The notes under the pieces were generated by a model. It did not search any database. It saw only the letters and a list, made by a program, of their open reading frames with translations, and was not told the origin of the DNA. 64,000 nt of DNA from Paraburkholderia ribeironis (lineage in GTDB: Bacteria > Pseudomonadota > Gammaproteobacteria > Burkholderiales > Burkholderiaceae): the NCBI RefSeq assembly GCF_900019265.1, contig NZ_CYGX02000032.1, forward strand, positions 34,916-98,915. The letters run 5' to 3'. Shown piece by piece: positions 25,451-34,848 of this stretch. The stretch's first letter is position 1, and each line of letters opens with the position of its first letter. The position numbers and the translations under genes are program-made.

Positions 25451-26293
25451 CTATTCGCGATCGTCGTGCTGGGTGCGCTGGCGCAACTCGTGCAGCTGCG
25501 ACTCCACCACCGTCGCGTCCTCGGCATCCGGCCGATCGCCGAGATAGCTTTCGAGGTCTTCGAGCGCGGGACGCAGGTAATCGAGCCGGGCGTAAGCGAA
25601 GCCGCGATCACGCACCTCTTCGATATTGTCCGGCAGCAGAATCACGAGCCGCTGCTGCACCGCCAGCAGGCGCTGCCAACGCTCCGTCTGAAGATAGGTG
25701 GACTTAAGATTGCGCAGCATACGGGCGATGATCTCGCGGCGCGTGGCCGGCTGTAGCAGCATGCGCAGCGCACGGCTGACCGAATCGCCTGCCGACGCCA
25801 CGTACGGCTCCAGCATGTCGACCATCTGCGATTCGGACAGCGAATGACCGGTAGTCGGATCGAGCATCACATCGCCGTCGGGGGTCGTCACACGCAACAG
25901 GAAGTGTCCGGGGAAGGACACGCCGCGCACTGGAATGCCGATCTGCTCGGCCATCTCCAGATACAGCACCGCCAGCGAAATCGGAATGCCGCGGCGGCGC
26001 TTCAGCACAATGTTCAGATGGCTGTTATCGGGATCGTAATAGTCGTTGAGATTGCTGGCGAAGCCCAACTCGCGGAAGAAGAACCGGTTCAGAACCCCGA
26101 CCTTCTGCCTGATGTCGGCGTCATCCGGCATGCGGCGCCGCAGCCGCAACACCAACTCGTCGATTTCGGCCAGCGTACCTTGCAGATCGAGATCGGGGTA
26201 AGCGTCCTGCGCCAAAGAGAGCGCCGCTTCGGTCAGCGGCAGACTATCGTCTTCGGCTACGAGCGTGTTGAAATAGTCGAGAACCCGCGTCAT
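25451..26293 (-). CDS. SirB1 family protein (transglutaminase-like with TPR tail)
   Basis: 280-residue cytoplasmic protein of the SirB1/YchA family. The N-terminal ~180 residues form a transglutaminase-like core, with LNRFFFRELGFASNLNDYYDPDNSHLN and VLKRRRGIPISLAVLYLEMAEQIGIPVRGVSFPGHFLLRV. The Cys of true transglutaminases is replaced, so catalysis is doubtful. The C-terminal part (LVILLPDNIEEVRDRGFAYARL, ALEDLESYL) has tetratricopeptide-like helices. The start at 26293 aligns with relatives. murJ lies immediately upstream, the stop being 5 bp away, so the two are likely co-transcribed. The function of the family is not settled. Confidence 0.85.
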   Translation of the reverse strand: MTRVLDYFNTLVAEDDSLPLTEAALSLAQDAYPDLDLQGTLAEIDELVLRLRRRMPDDADIRQKVGVLNRFFFRELGFASNLNDYYDPDNSHLNIVLKRRRGIPISLAVLYLEMAEQIGIPVRGVSFPGHFLLRVTTPDGDVMLDPTTGHSLSESQMVDMLEPYVASAGDSVSRALRMLLQPATRREIIARMLRNLKSTYLQTERWQRLLAVQQRLVILLPDNIEEVRDRGFAYARLDYLRPALEDLESYLGDRPDAEDATVVESQLHELRQRTQHDDRE

Positions 26294-26298
26294 CGTGA

Positions 26299-27849
26299 TC
26301 ACTTCACTCGCCTTTTGAAATACGCGTACTTGAAGCCCATCAACCAAAGCATACCGAAATATAGCGCGGCGATCAGTACGAGGCACGCGCCCAGCAGCAC
26401 GATCCGGTCGACCGGTCGACTATGCATGCCGATCCAGTCGAAGCTGAGGGCCAACCAGTGCATCGCGCCGGCCAGTACCAGACAGGCGCCCAACAACTGC
26501 ACGAAGAATTTGAGCCAGCCGCTCGACGGCATATAGATGCCACGCTTGCGCAGACCGATAAACAACAGCAACGCGTTCACGCAGGCACCGAGCCCGACGC
26601 TCAACGTCAGGCCCGCGTGCGCGAAAATCGGCACGAACACGAAGTTGCTCAACTGCGTGACGATCAGCACGCCGACGCCGATTTTCACCGGGGTCTTGAT
26701 GTCCTGCTTCGCGTAGAAGCCGGGCGCGAGGATCTTGATCAGAATCAGGCCGATCAGGCCGACGCCATACGCCGCGAGCGCACGGCTGACCATCACGACC
26801 GAGTTGCCGTCGAACTTGCCGTAGTTGAACAGCACGGCAGTCAGCGGCTGCGCGAAGAAGAACAGCGCGACCGCGCTCGGCGCGGCCAGCAGGAACGTCA
26901 CGCGCAGCCCCCAATCGAGCAGCGACGAATACTCGTGCGGATCGGCGTCGACGTGCGCCTTCGACAAGCTCGGCAGCAGGATCGTCCCGAGCGCGACGCC
27001 GAGCAGCGCGGTCGGAAACTCCATCAGGCGGTCGGCGAAATTGATCCACGACACGGCTCCTGGGCCGATGCGCGACGCAATGTTCGTGTTGATGATCAGG
27101 CTGATCTGCGCGACCGACACCGCGAACATGGCCGGCACCATCTTCGAGAGCACCCGCTTCACGCCGCGATGCGCGAGCGCCCGCACCGGATTCAAGCCGA
27201 TGCACGGCACCATGTCGATTTTCTTCAGACCGGGCAGTTGCACGATGAACTGCAAGATCCCGCCGACGATCACCGCCCACGCGAGCGCATAGACCGGGGT
27301 GTGCAGATACGGCGCGACGAACACCGCGGCGACGATGAACGCTACGTTCAGCAGCACCGGCGCGAACGCGGGCAGCGAAAAGTTCTTGTACGTATTCAGC
27401 ACGCCCGACGCGAGCGACGTCAGCGAGATGAAAATGATGTACGGAAACATGATGCGCGTCATCGTGACCGCGAGCGCGTACGCCTGACCTTCATGCGCGA
27501 GCCCCGACGCGACGATGAACACCACGCCCGATGCCCCCGCCACGCCGATCAGCGATAGCACTGCCAGCGCCCACGCGAGCACCGTCGAAGTAGCATCGAC
27601 CAGCGCCTTGGTGGCGTCGTGGCCTTGCTGGTTCTTGAACTCGGCGAGAATCGGCACGAAGGCCTGCGAGAACGCGCCTTCGGCGGAAATACGGCGCAGC
27701 AGGTTGGGAATACGGAAGGCGACGTAGAACGCGTCAGTGAATTGACTGGCGCCGAACGCGCGAGCGATCAACGTTTCGCGGGCCAGTCCGGTCACGCGCG
27801 ACAGCAGCGTGAAGCCGCTGACCGTCAGCAGGGCTCGGAATAGATTCAT
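26299..27849 (-). CDS. murJ: Lipid II flippase MurJ
   Basis: 516-residue polytopic inner-membrane protein of the MOP superfamily that flips lipid II to the periplasmic face for peptidoglycan synthesis. About 14 membrane segments are evident. Family hallmarks: MNLFRALLTVSGFTLLSRVTGLARE at the N terminus, DAFYVAFRIPNLLRRISAEGAFSQAFVP, and FPYIIFISLTSLASGVLNTYKNFSLPA. The functionally important arginines of the N-lobe are in these segments. A TATAAT on the minus strand (27864-27859) lies only ~10 bp from the ATG, implying a very short leader if it is the promoter. SirB1 follows directly. Confidence 0.96.
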   Translation of the reverse strand: MNLFRALLTVSGFTLLSRVTGLARETLIARAFGASQFTDAFYVAFRIPNLLRRISAEGAFSQAFVPILAEFKNQQGHDATKALVDATSTVLAWALAVLSLIGVAGASGVVFIVASGLAHEGQAYALAVTMTRIMFPYIIFISLTSLASGVLNTYKNFSLPAFAPVLLNVAFIVAAVFVAPYLHTPVYALAWAVIVGGILQFIVQLPGLKKIDMVPCIGLNPVRALAHRGVKRVLSKMVPAMFAVSVAQISLIINTNIASRIGPGAVSWINFADRLMEFPTALLGVALGTILLPSLSKAHVDADPHEYSSLLDWGLRVTFLLAAPSAVALFFFAQPLTAVLFNYGKFDGNSVVMVSRALAAYGVGLIGLILIKILAPGFYAKQDIKTPVKIGVGVLIVTQLSNFVFVPIFAHAGLTLSVGLGACVNALLLFIGLRKRGIYMPSSGWLKFFVQLLGACLVLAGAMHWLALSFDWIGMHSRPVDRIVLLGACLVLIAALYFGMLWLMGFKYAYFKRRVK

Positions 27850-28441
27850 GGGGCGCTTATTATACGGGTGCCGCAAGTGCGGACGACGAGCCGGGACGCG
27901 ATTCGGACCGATTTGCCGCCAGGACGTTCGATCAAACAAGCCGATCGGCGCGCTGTTGGTCGCTTTATGGGTCGCTTTGGATCGCTTTTTCGCTTGCCGC
28001 ATCGTGGGCTGTCCGCGTGAGATGCGCCTGGGAGCGCGTGGCCCGGGGCGGCGACGCTATGCCAGGCCCACTTCACCTGCTGATCGAGCGCTGACATGGA
28101 CGGGGCTTTGCCCCCTACGGCCTGTGCCGCGCAATCGCGCACCCCCGTTGCCACGTGCCTGATTTTGTTGCTATAATCATCGGTTTCGAAGCTCGCTCAG
28201 TTTTCAGATTGGTTTTCGGGCCGGATTCTGGTTGGCGCCACGCCACCCGGCAACGCTGTCAAATAGCCGAAACGAACCGAAACCGCAACCGGAAACACAA
28301 GCCCGCCTTCGCGTAGTTCGATCGATTTTTTCGACACTTTTTGCGCTCTTGGGCAATCGCTTCCAAGAGTTCGGATCTAAAAGCAGCACCTCACCGCTCC
28401 AAGGTCGGGTACTGGAAACAGGAACAGGATAAGGAACCGTC
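27850..28441. other. Divergent intergenic region between murJ and rpsT
   Basis: 592 bp. It carries a minus-strand TATAAT beside murJ and a good plus-strand promoter at 28148-28177 for rpsT. It also has a GGGGC-TTT-GCCCC hairpin near 28107. There is no recognisable coding frame, so the rpsT leader would be ~255 nt long. Confidence 0.6.
28148..28177 (+). promoter_or_regulatory. Sigma70-type promoter upstream of rpsT
   Basis: TTGCCA (28148-28153), 18-bp spacer, then consensus TATAAT (28172-28177). Predicted start near 28184, giving a long untranslated leader. Confidence 0.65.
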
Positions 28442-28720
28442 ATGGCTAACTCCGCACAAGCACGCAAGCGCGCCCGCCAGGCCGCGAAGGCAAACTCGCA
28501 CAACTCGGCGCTGCGCTCGAAGTTCCGCACCGCGATCAAGGCTGTCCGCAAGGCAATCGAAGCCGGCGACAAGGCCAAGGCCGCTGAAATCCTCCAGGCA
28601 TCGTCGAAGACCATCGACATCATCGCCGACAAGAAGATCGTTCATAAGAACAAGGCAGCTCGTCATAAGAGCCGTCTCGCTGCAGCCATCAAGGGTCTGC
28701 AAGCTCCCGCAGCGCAGTAA
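28442..28720 (+). CDS. rpsT: 30S ribosomal protein S20
   Basis: 92-residue basic protein that binds 16S rRNA early in 30S assembly. The sequence is typical: [21 protein letters not shown] start, [21 protein letters not shown], then [18 protein letters not shown] near the end. Preceded by AAGGAACCGTC as ribosome site and followed by a strong terminator. It uses an ATG start, unlike the TTG of the E. coli gene. Confidence 0.97.
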   Translation: MANSAQARKRARQAAKANSHNSALRSKFRTAIKAVRKAIEAGDKAKAAEILQASSKTIDIIADKKIVHKNKAARHKSRLAAAIKGLQAPAAQ

Positions 28721-28767
28721 TTCCGGTCAGCCCGCTTCGGTGGGCTACCTCCTGTTTCCGCTGCACG

Positions 28768-28794
28768 AAAAAGCCCGCCTCGGCGGGCTTTTTT
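28768..28794 (+). terminator. Rho-independent terminator after rpsT
   Basis: AAAAGCCCGCC / GGCGGGCTTTTTT hairpin with a very short loop, ~50 bp after the rpsT stop. Confidence 0.88.
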
Positions 28795-28896
28795 GCATGG
28801 GGCCGACAGATCCGCCTTGCCGCGCGACTCGCCGCCGCGTGCGTGTATTGACGGACCGCCCAGAAGACCGCCCGCTTGAGCCTCGACCTCAGCCCC

Positions 28897-28931
28897 AGAA
28901 AAAAACCCGCTGCTCGCGGGTTTTTGTTTTT
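28897..28931 (-). terminator. Rho-independent terminator after the DUF3579 gene
   Basis: AACCCGC-TGCTC-GCGGGTT with a long A tract on the left (T tract on the minus strand), ~20 bp beyond the DUF3579 stop. The right side is also T rich, so it may work both ways. Confidence 0.75.
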
Positions 28932-28951
28932 GCCGGTCCAGCTCGCTTGCG

Positions 28952-29296
28952 CTATATCACGTGTCGTTTGGCTTGCGGCGTGGCGTGCTCGAGTTGCAGT
29001 TCGCACGCCTCAGTCACGACTAGGTCGTTATCTTTCGCGAAGTTGAGCACGAAATCGAAAGCCATCGGCTCGATGTCGCGCAAGCGCGAATCGAGAATCA
29101 CGCACTTGAGATCGCCGATCATGGTTGGCCGAACGTACAACGAGTACTGCATATAAGCGTTTGGCCCCTTCCTCACACCGGGGCCAAAGCCTGACATCAC
29201 GCCCGCGAGCCGCTCCGACCAGTCGCTCGGCCGAAATTTTTTTCCGGTCGACGTAATGCCCTGAATGAAATATTCGGTTGGAGCTGCTTCGGCCAT
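28952..29296 (-). CDS. DUF3579 domain-containing protein
   Basis: 114-residue protein matching the DUF3579 family of betaproteobacteria: EYFIQGITSTGKKFRPSDWSERLAGVMSGFG, then YSLYVRPTMIGDLKCVILDSRLRDIEPMAFDFVLNFAKDNDLVV. The WSERLAG and IEPMAFDFVLNFAKDN segments are the conserved core. No signal peptide, membrane segment or catalytic motif is seen. The start at 29296 was chosen because homology begins there. A minus-strand TATAAT at 29541-29536 may be its promoter. It is divergent from argF. Function unknown. Confidence 0.85.
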   Translation of the reverse strand: MAEAAPTEYFIQGITSTGKKFRPSDWSERLAGVMSGFGPGVRKGPNAYMQYSLYVRPTMIGDLKCVILDSRLRDIEPMAFDFVLNFAKDNDLVVTEACELQLEHATPQAKRHVI

Positions 29297-29730
29297 GTAG
29301 GAATACCTGTGTGACTGCCCAGCGGGATGACGGCAAAACCGACTGCGCGCCGGCTTTGAATGCCTGAACTCGTCGCACGCCGCGATGGCGAGTCGCGTCG
29401 CCAGAAACCGCCAGGGGCCGGTCGGGCCAACTCGGCGCTCATCATGACGGCGCACCGCGAGCAGGCTTTCCGGACCGCGCGAGCCGTGTCCCGCAAGCGA
29501 AATACCGGCCTGCCGGGCTTTGGGATAACCCTGAGATTATAGCGCAGCGGACCCTTTTCCGCAGCGCACACAAGCCTTGCCTCGCCATCGCGCGAGGCTT
29601 TCGGGCAGCTTTCCCGGCCTTTTGGCTGACTCGTCAAACGAGGCAAAATCCTTTATGCTGCATTGAGTTACCACAAACGACGGCGGCGCCGTCCGGCAAT
29701 CCTGCCGGGTGAGACCGCCGTATTTGTTTC
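29297..29730. other. Divergent intergenic region between DUF3579 gene and argF
   Basis: 434 bp. It contains a minus-strand TATAAT (29541-29536), a plus-strand promoter candidate at 29622-29649, and inverted repeats in the argF leader around 29680-29717 (CGGCGG...CCGCCG). No gene was recognised. Confidence 0.5.
29622..29649 (+). promoter_or_regulatory. Candidate promoter of argF
   Basis: TTGGCT (29622-29627), 16-bp spacer, CAAAAT (29644-29649). This predicts a ~75-nt leader before the argF ATG. Confidence 0.4.
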
Positions 29731-30660
29731 ATGACCGCCAAGAAAATTCGCCACTACCTGCAGTTCAAGGATTTCTCGCTGGAAGACTACGAGTACGTGC
29801 TCGAACGCGCACGCATTCTGAAACGCAAATTCAAGAACTACGAGACCTATCACCCGCTGCACGATCGCACGCTGGCGATGATCTTCGAGAAAAATTCGAC
29901 GCGCACGCGCCTGTCGTTCGAAGCCGGCATCTTCCAGCTGGGCGGCCACGCCGTGTTCATGAGCACGCGCGACACGCAGCTCGGCCGCGGCGAACCGATC
30001 GAAGACGCCGCGCAAGTCATCTCGCGCATGGTCGACATCATCATGATCCGCACGTTCGGCCAGGACATCATCGAGCGTTTCGCCGAGAATTCGCGCGTGC
30101 CGGTGATCAACGGGCTGACCAACGAATACCACCCCTGCCAGGTACTGGCCGACGTCTTCACGTACTTCGAGCACCGCGGCCCGATTCGCGGCAAGACGGT
30201 CGCGTGGGTCGGCGACGCCAACAACATGCTGTACACGTGGATCGAAGCCGCGCAGATTCTCGGCTTCAAGCTGCGCCTGTCCACACCGCCGGGCTACAAG
30301 CTCGACCGCGCGCTGGTCGCGGCCGAAAGCGCGCCGTTCTACGAAGAATTCGACCACCCGAACGAGGCCTGCGCGGGCGCCGATCTCGTCACCACCGACG
30401 TCTGGACCAGCATGGGCTTCGAGGCTGAAAACGAAGCGCGCAAGAAGGCGTTCGCGGACTGGTGCGTCGACGCCGAGATGATGGCGCGCGCCAACCCGGA
30501 TGCGCTCTTCATGCACTGCCTGCCGGCCCACCGCGGCGAGGAAGTCAGCGCGGAAGTGATCGACGGGCCGCAAAGCGTCGTGTGGGACGAGGCGGAAAAC
30601 CGTCTGCACGTGCAAAAGGCGTTGATGGAATACCTGCTGCTGGGCAAGCTGAATCACTAA
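29731..30660 (+). CDS. argF: Ornithine carbamoyltransferase
   Basis: 309-residue cytosolic enzyme that makes citrulline from ornithine and carbamoyl phosphate in arginine synthesis. Carbamoyl-phosphate motif STRTR is in IFEKNSTRTRLSFE. HPCQVLAD, the ornithine region DVWTSMG and the catalytic HCLPAHRGEEV are all present. Length is normal. The next gene in the same direction, 236 bp later, is argG, the following pathway step. The gap and lack of overlap suggest that argG also has its own promoter. Confidence 0.97.
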   Translation: MTAKKIRHYLQFKDFSLEDYEYVLERARILKRKFKNYETYHPLHDRTLAMIFEKNSTRTRLSFEAGIFQLGGHAVFMSTRDTQLGRGEPIEDAAQVISRMVDIIMIRTFGQDIIERFAENSRVPVINGLTNEYHPCQVLADVFTYFEHRGPIRGKTVAWVGDANNMLYTWIEAAQILGFKLRLSTPPGYKLDRALVAAESAPFYEEFDHPNEACAGADLVTTDVWTSMGFEAENEARKKAFADWCVDAEMMARANPDALFMHCLPAHRGEEVSAEVIDGPQSVVWDEAENRLHVQKALMEYLLLGKLNH

Positions 30661-30896
30661 GCGAGCCATCACGCAGCATCTTGCGTGAAGCGCGACGGCG
30701 CCTTGCATACGCGGCAAGGCATCCACCCCGGCGCCACGCAGCGTGGCCGGGCTCCACGGTTGCAAAGCGGACCCCGCCGCACCGCACTGCCCCAAAATCT
30801 CGGGCAGCCAGCGGTTTAGTGTCAAAATAGTGTTTTTCGCGCTCCGGAACTGCCGGTGCGCGTTGTCTTCCCGCTTTTTCCAGCTACGAGTTCACC

Positions 30897-32123
30897 ATGA
30901 GCGATATCAATAAGGTCGTGCTCGCCTATTCGGGCGGCCTCGACACCTCCGTCATCCTGAAGTGGTTGCAGGACAACTACGACGCCGAAGTCGTCACGTT
31001 TACGGCCGACATCGGCCAGGGCGAAGAGCTGGAGCCGGCGCGCAAGAAGGCCCTGCAACTCGGCATCAAGCAGGAAAACATTTTCATCGATGACCTGCGC
31101 GAAGAATTCGTGCGCGACTTCGTGTTCCCGATGTTCCGCGCCAACACGATCTATGAAGGCGAGTACCTGCTGGGTACGTCGATCGCGCGTCCGCTGATCG
31201 CCAAGCGCCAGATCGAGATCGCCCGCGCGACGGGCGCGCAGGCGGTGTCGCACGGCGCGACCGGCAAGGGCAACGACCAGGTTCGCTTCGAACTCGGCTA
31301 CTACGCGCTCGAGCCGGGCATCAAGGTGATCGCGCCGTGGCGTGAATGGGACCTGCTGTCGCGCGAAAAACTGCTCGCGTATGCGGAAAAGGCCGGCATT
31401 CCGATCGAAATGAAGCACAAGCAAGGTGGCGCGCCGTATTCGATGGACGCGAACCTGCTGCACATCTCGTTCGAAGGCCGCCATCTGGAAGACCCGAAGG
31501 CGGAAGCCGAAGCCGATATGTGGCGCTGGACCGTGTCGCCGGAACAGGCACCGGACCAGGCTGAATACATCGACATCGAGTATGAGCACGGCGATCCCGT
31601 TGCGCTCAACGGCAAGCGTCTGTCGGCAGCCGAAATGCTGACCGAGCTGAACCGCCTGGGCGGCAAGCACGGCATCGGCCGTCTGGATCTGGTGGAAAAC
31701 CGTTACGTCGGCATGAAGTCGCGCGGCTGCTATGAAACGCCGGGCGGCACGATCATGCTGAAGGCGCACCGCGGCATCGAGTCGATCACGCTCGATCGCG
31801 AAGTAGCTCACCTGAAGGACGACCTGATGGCCCGTTACGCGTCGCTGATTTATAACGGCTACTGGTGGAGCCCGGAGCGCCGCGCGCTGCAGGTGCTGAT
31901 CGATCATACGCAGGAGAAGGTCAACGGCTGGGTGCGCGTGAAGCTGTACAAGGGCAGCGTCTCGGTGGTCGCACGCGATTCGAAGGAAACGCTGTTCGAC
32001 AAGACCATCGCCACGTTCGACGACGACGGCGGCGCGTACAACCAGGCCGACGCCGGCGGCTTCATCAAACTGAACGCGCTGCGCATGCGAATCGCGGAAA
32101 ACGCTCGCCGTCGGCGCGGCTGA
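30897..32123 (+). CDS. argG: Argininosuccinate synthase
   Basis: 408-residue ATP-dependent ligase joining citrulline and aspartate. The N-terminal ATP pyrophosphatase loop [15 protein letters not shown] is at residues 9-23. Also present: [32 protein letters not shown] (citrulline/aspartate binding), APWREW and [12 protein letters not shown]. This is the ~400-residue class 1 form. It ends with a basic tail (RRRRG) and a terminator ~85 bp downstream. It completes the local arginine pair with argF; argininosuccinate lyase is not in the window. Confidence 0.97.
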   Translation: MSDINKVVLAYSGGLDTSVILKWLQDNYDAEVVTFTADIGQGEELEPARKKALQLGIKQENIFIDDLREEFVRDFVFPMFRANTIYEGEYLLGTSIARPLIAKRQIEIARATGAQAVSHGATGKGNDQVRFELGYYALEPGIKVIAPWREWDLLSREKLLAYAEKAGIPIEMKHKQGGAPYSMDANLLHISFEGRHLEDPKAEAEADMWRWTVSPEQAPDQAEYIDIEYEHGDPVALNGKRLSAAEMLTELNRLGGKHGIGRLDLVENRYVGMKSRGCYETPGGTIMLKAHRGIESITLDREVAHLKDDLMARYASLIYNGYWWSPERRALQVLIDHTQEKVNGWVRVKLYKGSVSVVARDSKETLFDKTIATFDDDGGAYNQADAGGFIKLNALRMRIAENARRRRG

Positions 32124-32205
32124 TGGCGAGCGTTGCGGTGAAGGCCAACTTCGCGTCAGGCGAAGTCAGGTGCCGAAGGCGCGACTAGAGCCGAAACGCA
32201 AGTGC

Positions 32206-32244
32206 AAAAAAGGCGCCGGGAGGAAACTCCCGGCGCCTTTTTCA
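32206..32244 (+). terminator. Rho-independent terminator after argG
   Basis: AAAAAAGGCGCCGGGAG / CTCCCGGCGCCTTTTT around GAAA: a perfect, very stable stem with a T tract. Confidence 0.92.
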
Positions 32245-32301
32245 TGGCCCGCCCACCGCCAGAACAGCCAACCGCAATTCGGCAACAAGCGAGTCACACA
32301 C

Positions 32302-33360
32302 TCATAAGCAAACCGGCTCGGCCTCCAACTCCACGCCAAATCTCGTCAGCACGTCGCGCTGGACCGCCTGCGCGAGCGCCAACACCTCTGCGCCGCTCGC
32401 CCCGCCGCGATTCACCAGCACCAGCGCCTGCCGCTCGTGCACCGCCGCCGCGCCCATCGCACGGCCCTTCCAGCCGCATCGATCGATCAGCCAGCCCGCT
32501 GCAAGCTTCACGCGGCCATCCTGCTGAAGGTAGGACACGACGTCCGGCTCCCTGAGCTTCAGCGTCTCGAATAGTCCCGCATCCACCACCGGATTCTTGA
32601 AGAAACTCCCGGCGTTGCCGAGTTGCAGCGGATCAGGCAGTTTGGCGCGCCGCACCGCCACCACCGCGTCGAAGATGGCCTGCGCGGTGGGCTGCTGGCC
32701 AGCGGGATCGGCACTCCCGACGTAGCCGCCTGCAGCTAGCTCACGCGCCAGATCCGCATAGCCGGCACGGGGTTGCCACACCTTCGGCAAACGGAACGTC
32801 ACCGCGGTGATCACGAAGCGGTCACGCCCTTCGCGCTTGAAGAAGCTGTCGCGATAGCCGAACTGGCAGGCCTCGGCGTCGAGCTCGACCAGATCCCCCG
32901 TGGCGAGTTCCACCGCGCGCAGGGACGCGAAGCGCTCACACATCTCCAACCCATACGCGCCGATATTCTGGATCGGCGCCGCGCCGACCGTGCCCGGAAT
33001 CAGCGCAAGATTCTCGAGACCAGGCAGCCCCTGCGACAAGGTCCACGCAACGAACTCGTGCCACGGTTCGCCGCCGGCCGCCTCGACGTACCAGGCGTCG
33101 GCATCCTCGCGCACCACGCGGCGACCCTGCAACCCCACCAGCAATACCAGTCCAGCGAAGTCGCCGGTCAGCACGACGTTGCTGCCGCCACCCAGCACGA
33201 GGCGCGGCAGACCAGCCGCACGCGGATCGCGCACGGCGGCCATCAACTGGTCTTCGCGTTCGATCCGGCACGCAAACTGCGCGCAGACATCGAAGCCGAA
33301 AGTGTTGTGCGCCTTCAGCGAATAACCGGCAATGAACGCGGTGGAAACGGATTCAGACAT
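32302..33360 (-). CDS. murB: UDP-N-acetylenolpyruvoylglucosamine reductase
   Basis: 352-residue FAD/NADPH enzyme that reduces UDP-GlcNAc-enolpyruvate to UDP-MurNAc in peptidoglycan synthesis. Visible features: [16 protein letters not shown] at the FAD domain start, [41 protein letters not shown], the class I loop [12 protein letters not shown] with Tyr, and the catalytic Ser in [11 protein letters not shown]. This is the longer type I form. The start MSESVSTAF was chosen by family alignment. It is divergent from yajQ. Confidence 0.95.
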   Translation of the reverse strand: MSESVSTAFIAGYSLKAHNTFGFDVCAQFACRIEREDQLMAAVRDPRAAGLPRLVLGGGSNVVLTGDFAGLVLLVGLQGRRVVREDADAWYVEAAGGEPWHEFVAWTLSQGLPGLENLALIPGTVGAAPIQNIGAYGLEMCERFASLRAVELATGDLVELDAEACQFGYRDSFFKREGRDRFVITAVTFRLPKVWQPRAGYADLARELAAGGYVGSADPAGQQPTAQAIFDAVVAVRRAKLPDPLQLGNAGSFFKNPVVDAGLFETLKLREPDVVSYLQQDGRVKLAAGWLIDRCGWKGRAMGAAAVHERQALVLVNRGGASGAEVLALAQAVQRDVLTRFGVELEAEPVCL

Positions 33361-33466
33361 CAGAATGAGAACAGTGAAACGGCGAATGACGGCATGAATG
33401 ACGCATACCCGGGACGCACACCTGGGACGCACACCCGGCCTTGCACGCGCGACAATACGCGCGGCC

Positions 33467-33496
33467 TTGGGCAAAAGGGAGTGGCGTCGGTAAAAT
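33467..33496 (+). promoter_or_regulatory. Candidate promoter of yajQ
   Basis: TTGGGC (33467-33472), 18-bp spacer, TAAAAT (33491-33496), ~85 bp upstream of the yajQ start. Confidence 0.5.
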
Positions 33497-33580
33497 GACG
33501 TCCGGTCCGTGATTATAGCGAGTGCGCAGTGAGCAGCCGACCGGCCGCGTCACGCACCGCCGCACTATTGGGAGAATGCA

Positions 33581-34066
33581 ATGCCATCGTTTGACGTCGT
33601 CTGCGAAGCAAACATGATCGAAGTCAAGAACGCGATCGAGCAGTCCAACAAGGAAATTTCCACGCGCTTCGACTTCAAGGGATCGGACGCGCGTGTCGAA
33701 CATAAGGAAAACGAAATCACCGCCTACGCCGACGACGACTTCAAGCTCGGCCAGGTGAAAGACGTGCTGCTGTCGAAAATGGCCAAGCGCAACGTGGACG
33801 TGCGCTTCCTCGACTACGGCAAAATCGAAAAGATCGGCGGTGACAAGGTCAAGCAGGTCATCAAGATCAAGAAAGGCGTGTCCGGCGATCTATCGAAGAA
33901 AATCGTGCGCCTCGTGAAGGACAGTAAGATCAAGGTTCAGGCGAGCATTCAGGGCGACGCGGTGCGCATCACCGGCGCCAAGCGCGACGACTTGCAAAGC
34001 GTGATAGCAATGCTGCGCAAGGACGTGACCGACACGCCGCTCGACTTCAACAACTTCCGCGACTGA
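33581..34066 (+). CDS. yajQ: YajQ family cyclic-di-GMP-binding protein
   Basis: 161-residue cytoplasmic protein of the YajQ/UPF0234 family, with two RRM-like folds. Conserved segments: [37 protein letters not shown], and [43 protein letters not shown]. Homologues in Xanthomonas bind cyclic-di-GMP and act with a transcription factor; E. coli YajQ binds nucleotides. The ribosome site GGGAGAATGCA precedes the ATG. The 3' end is followed by a hairpin lying inside the end of plsY. Confidence 0.94.
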   Translation: MPSFDVVCEANMIEVKNAIEQSNKEISTRFDFKGSDARVEHKENEITAYADDDFKLGQVKDVLLSKMAKRNVDVRFLDYGKIEKIGGDKVKQVIKIKKGVSGDLSKKIVRLVKDSKIKVQASIQGDAVRITGAKRDDLQSVIAMLRKDVTDTPLDFNNFRD

Positions 34067-34087
34067 GCGTCAGGCGCGCGAGCCGTA

Positions 34088-34723
34088 TCAAAGATCGTTG
34101 CCAGCGGCCGGACCGGCCGCTTTCTTTTTATCGCCGATCCGGCTTTCCTGGCCGTGCATCAGCTTGGCGATGTTGCCACGATGGCGCCACACCAGCAGCG
34201 AACTCATCACGACGATCGCCAGCGCGATGATGCGCGGCCCGAACAGGAACGCATAGAAGAGCGGCGCGAACACCGCGGCGGCCAGCGCCGCCAGCGACGA
34301 ATAGCGCGTGAAGAATGCCACGATCAGCCACGTCAGCAAGGTCGCGACGCCGAGCGTCGGATTGATCGCAAGCAGCACACCCGCCGCGGTCGCCACGCCC
34401 TTGCCGCCCTTGAAGCGGAAGAACACCGGATACAGGTGGCCGAGAAACACGGCGACCGACGCAATCGCGACCGACATATCGTCGAGCCCATAGCGTGCGC
34501 CGTATTGCACGACGAACCACACCGGCAGCCAGCCTTTGAACGCGTCGCCGAGCAGCGTGAGAATCGCCGCCTTCTTGCTGCCGCTGCGCAGCACGTTGGT
34601 GGCGCCCGGGTTGCCCGAGCCGTACGAGCGCGGGTCGTCGAGGCCCATCGCGGCGCTCACGATCACGGCGAACGACACCGAACCGATCAGGTAGGCAACG
34701 ACAGCAACGATCAGGTTTTGCAT
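34088..34723 (-). CDS. plsY: Glycerol-3-phosphate acyltransferase PlsY
   Basis: 211-residue inner-membrane enzyme that uses acyl-phosphate to acylate glycerol-3-phosphate, the first phospholipid step. Signatures: [23 protein letters not shown] (glycerol-phosphate and phosphate loop), [12 protein letters not shown], and [27 protein letters not shown]. It has about five to six membrane helices. The C-terminal tail ([13 protein letters not shown]) lies under a palindrome that looks like the yajQ terminator. Upstream on the minus strand the neighbour is ybaK. Confidence 0.95.
   Translation of the reverse strand: MQNLIVAVVAYLIGSVSFAVIVSAAMGLDDPRSYGSGNPGATNVLRSGSKKAAILTLLGDAFKGWLPVWFVVQYGARYGLDDMSVAIASVAVFLGHLYPVFFRFKGGKGVATAAGVLLAINPTLGVATLLTWLIVAFFTRYSSLAALAAAVFAPLFYAFLFGPRIIALAIVVMSSLLVWRHRGNIAKLMHGQESRIGDKKKAAGPAAGNDL
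34103..34130 (+). terminator. Terminator for yajQ embedded in plsY coding end
   Basis: AGCGGCCG (34103-34110), loop GAC, CGGCCGCT (34114-34121), then TTCTTTTTA on the plus strand. It is 37 bp after the yajQ stop and lies wholly within the last codons of the convergent plsY. Confidence 0.7.
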
Positions 34724-34848
34724 CTGGGACTCTTATGAGGATCCGCGGTCTGAAATTCGACACCCCAACCGCAACAGGGACTGCAACTCGGCGCAAAGCG
34801 GCGCACATTCTACCGAACGCGCCCGCCAGCAAGACATTCAGGCAAACG

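Noticed and set aside
25844..27558. Long plus-strand frames opposite SirB1 and murJ
   Set aside because: They mirror codon periodicity of the real genes, show no domain and lack ribosome sites.
28721..28951. Small RNA gene between rpsT and DUF3579
   Set aside because: The only structures are two terminators that belong to the flanking genes; no independent promoter was seen.
34154..34738. Antisense frame opposite plsY
   Set aside because: His/Arg-rich composition and complete overlap with a well-supported gene; typical shadow of GC-rich coding DNA.
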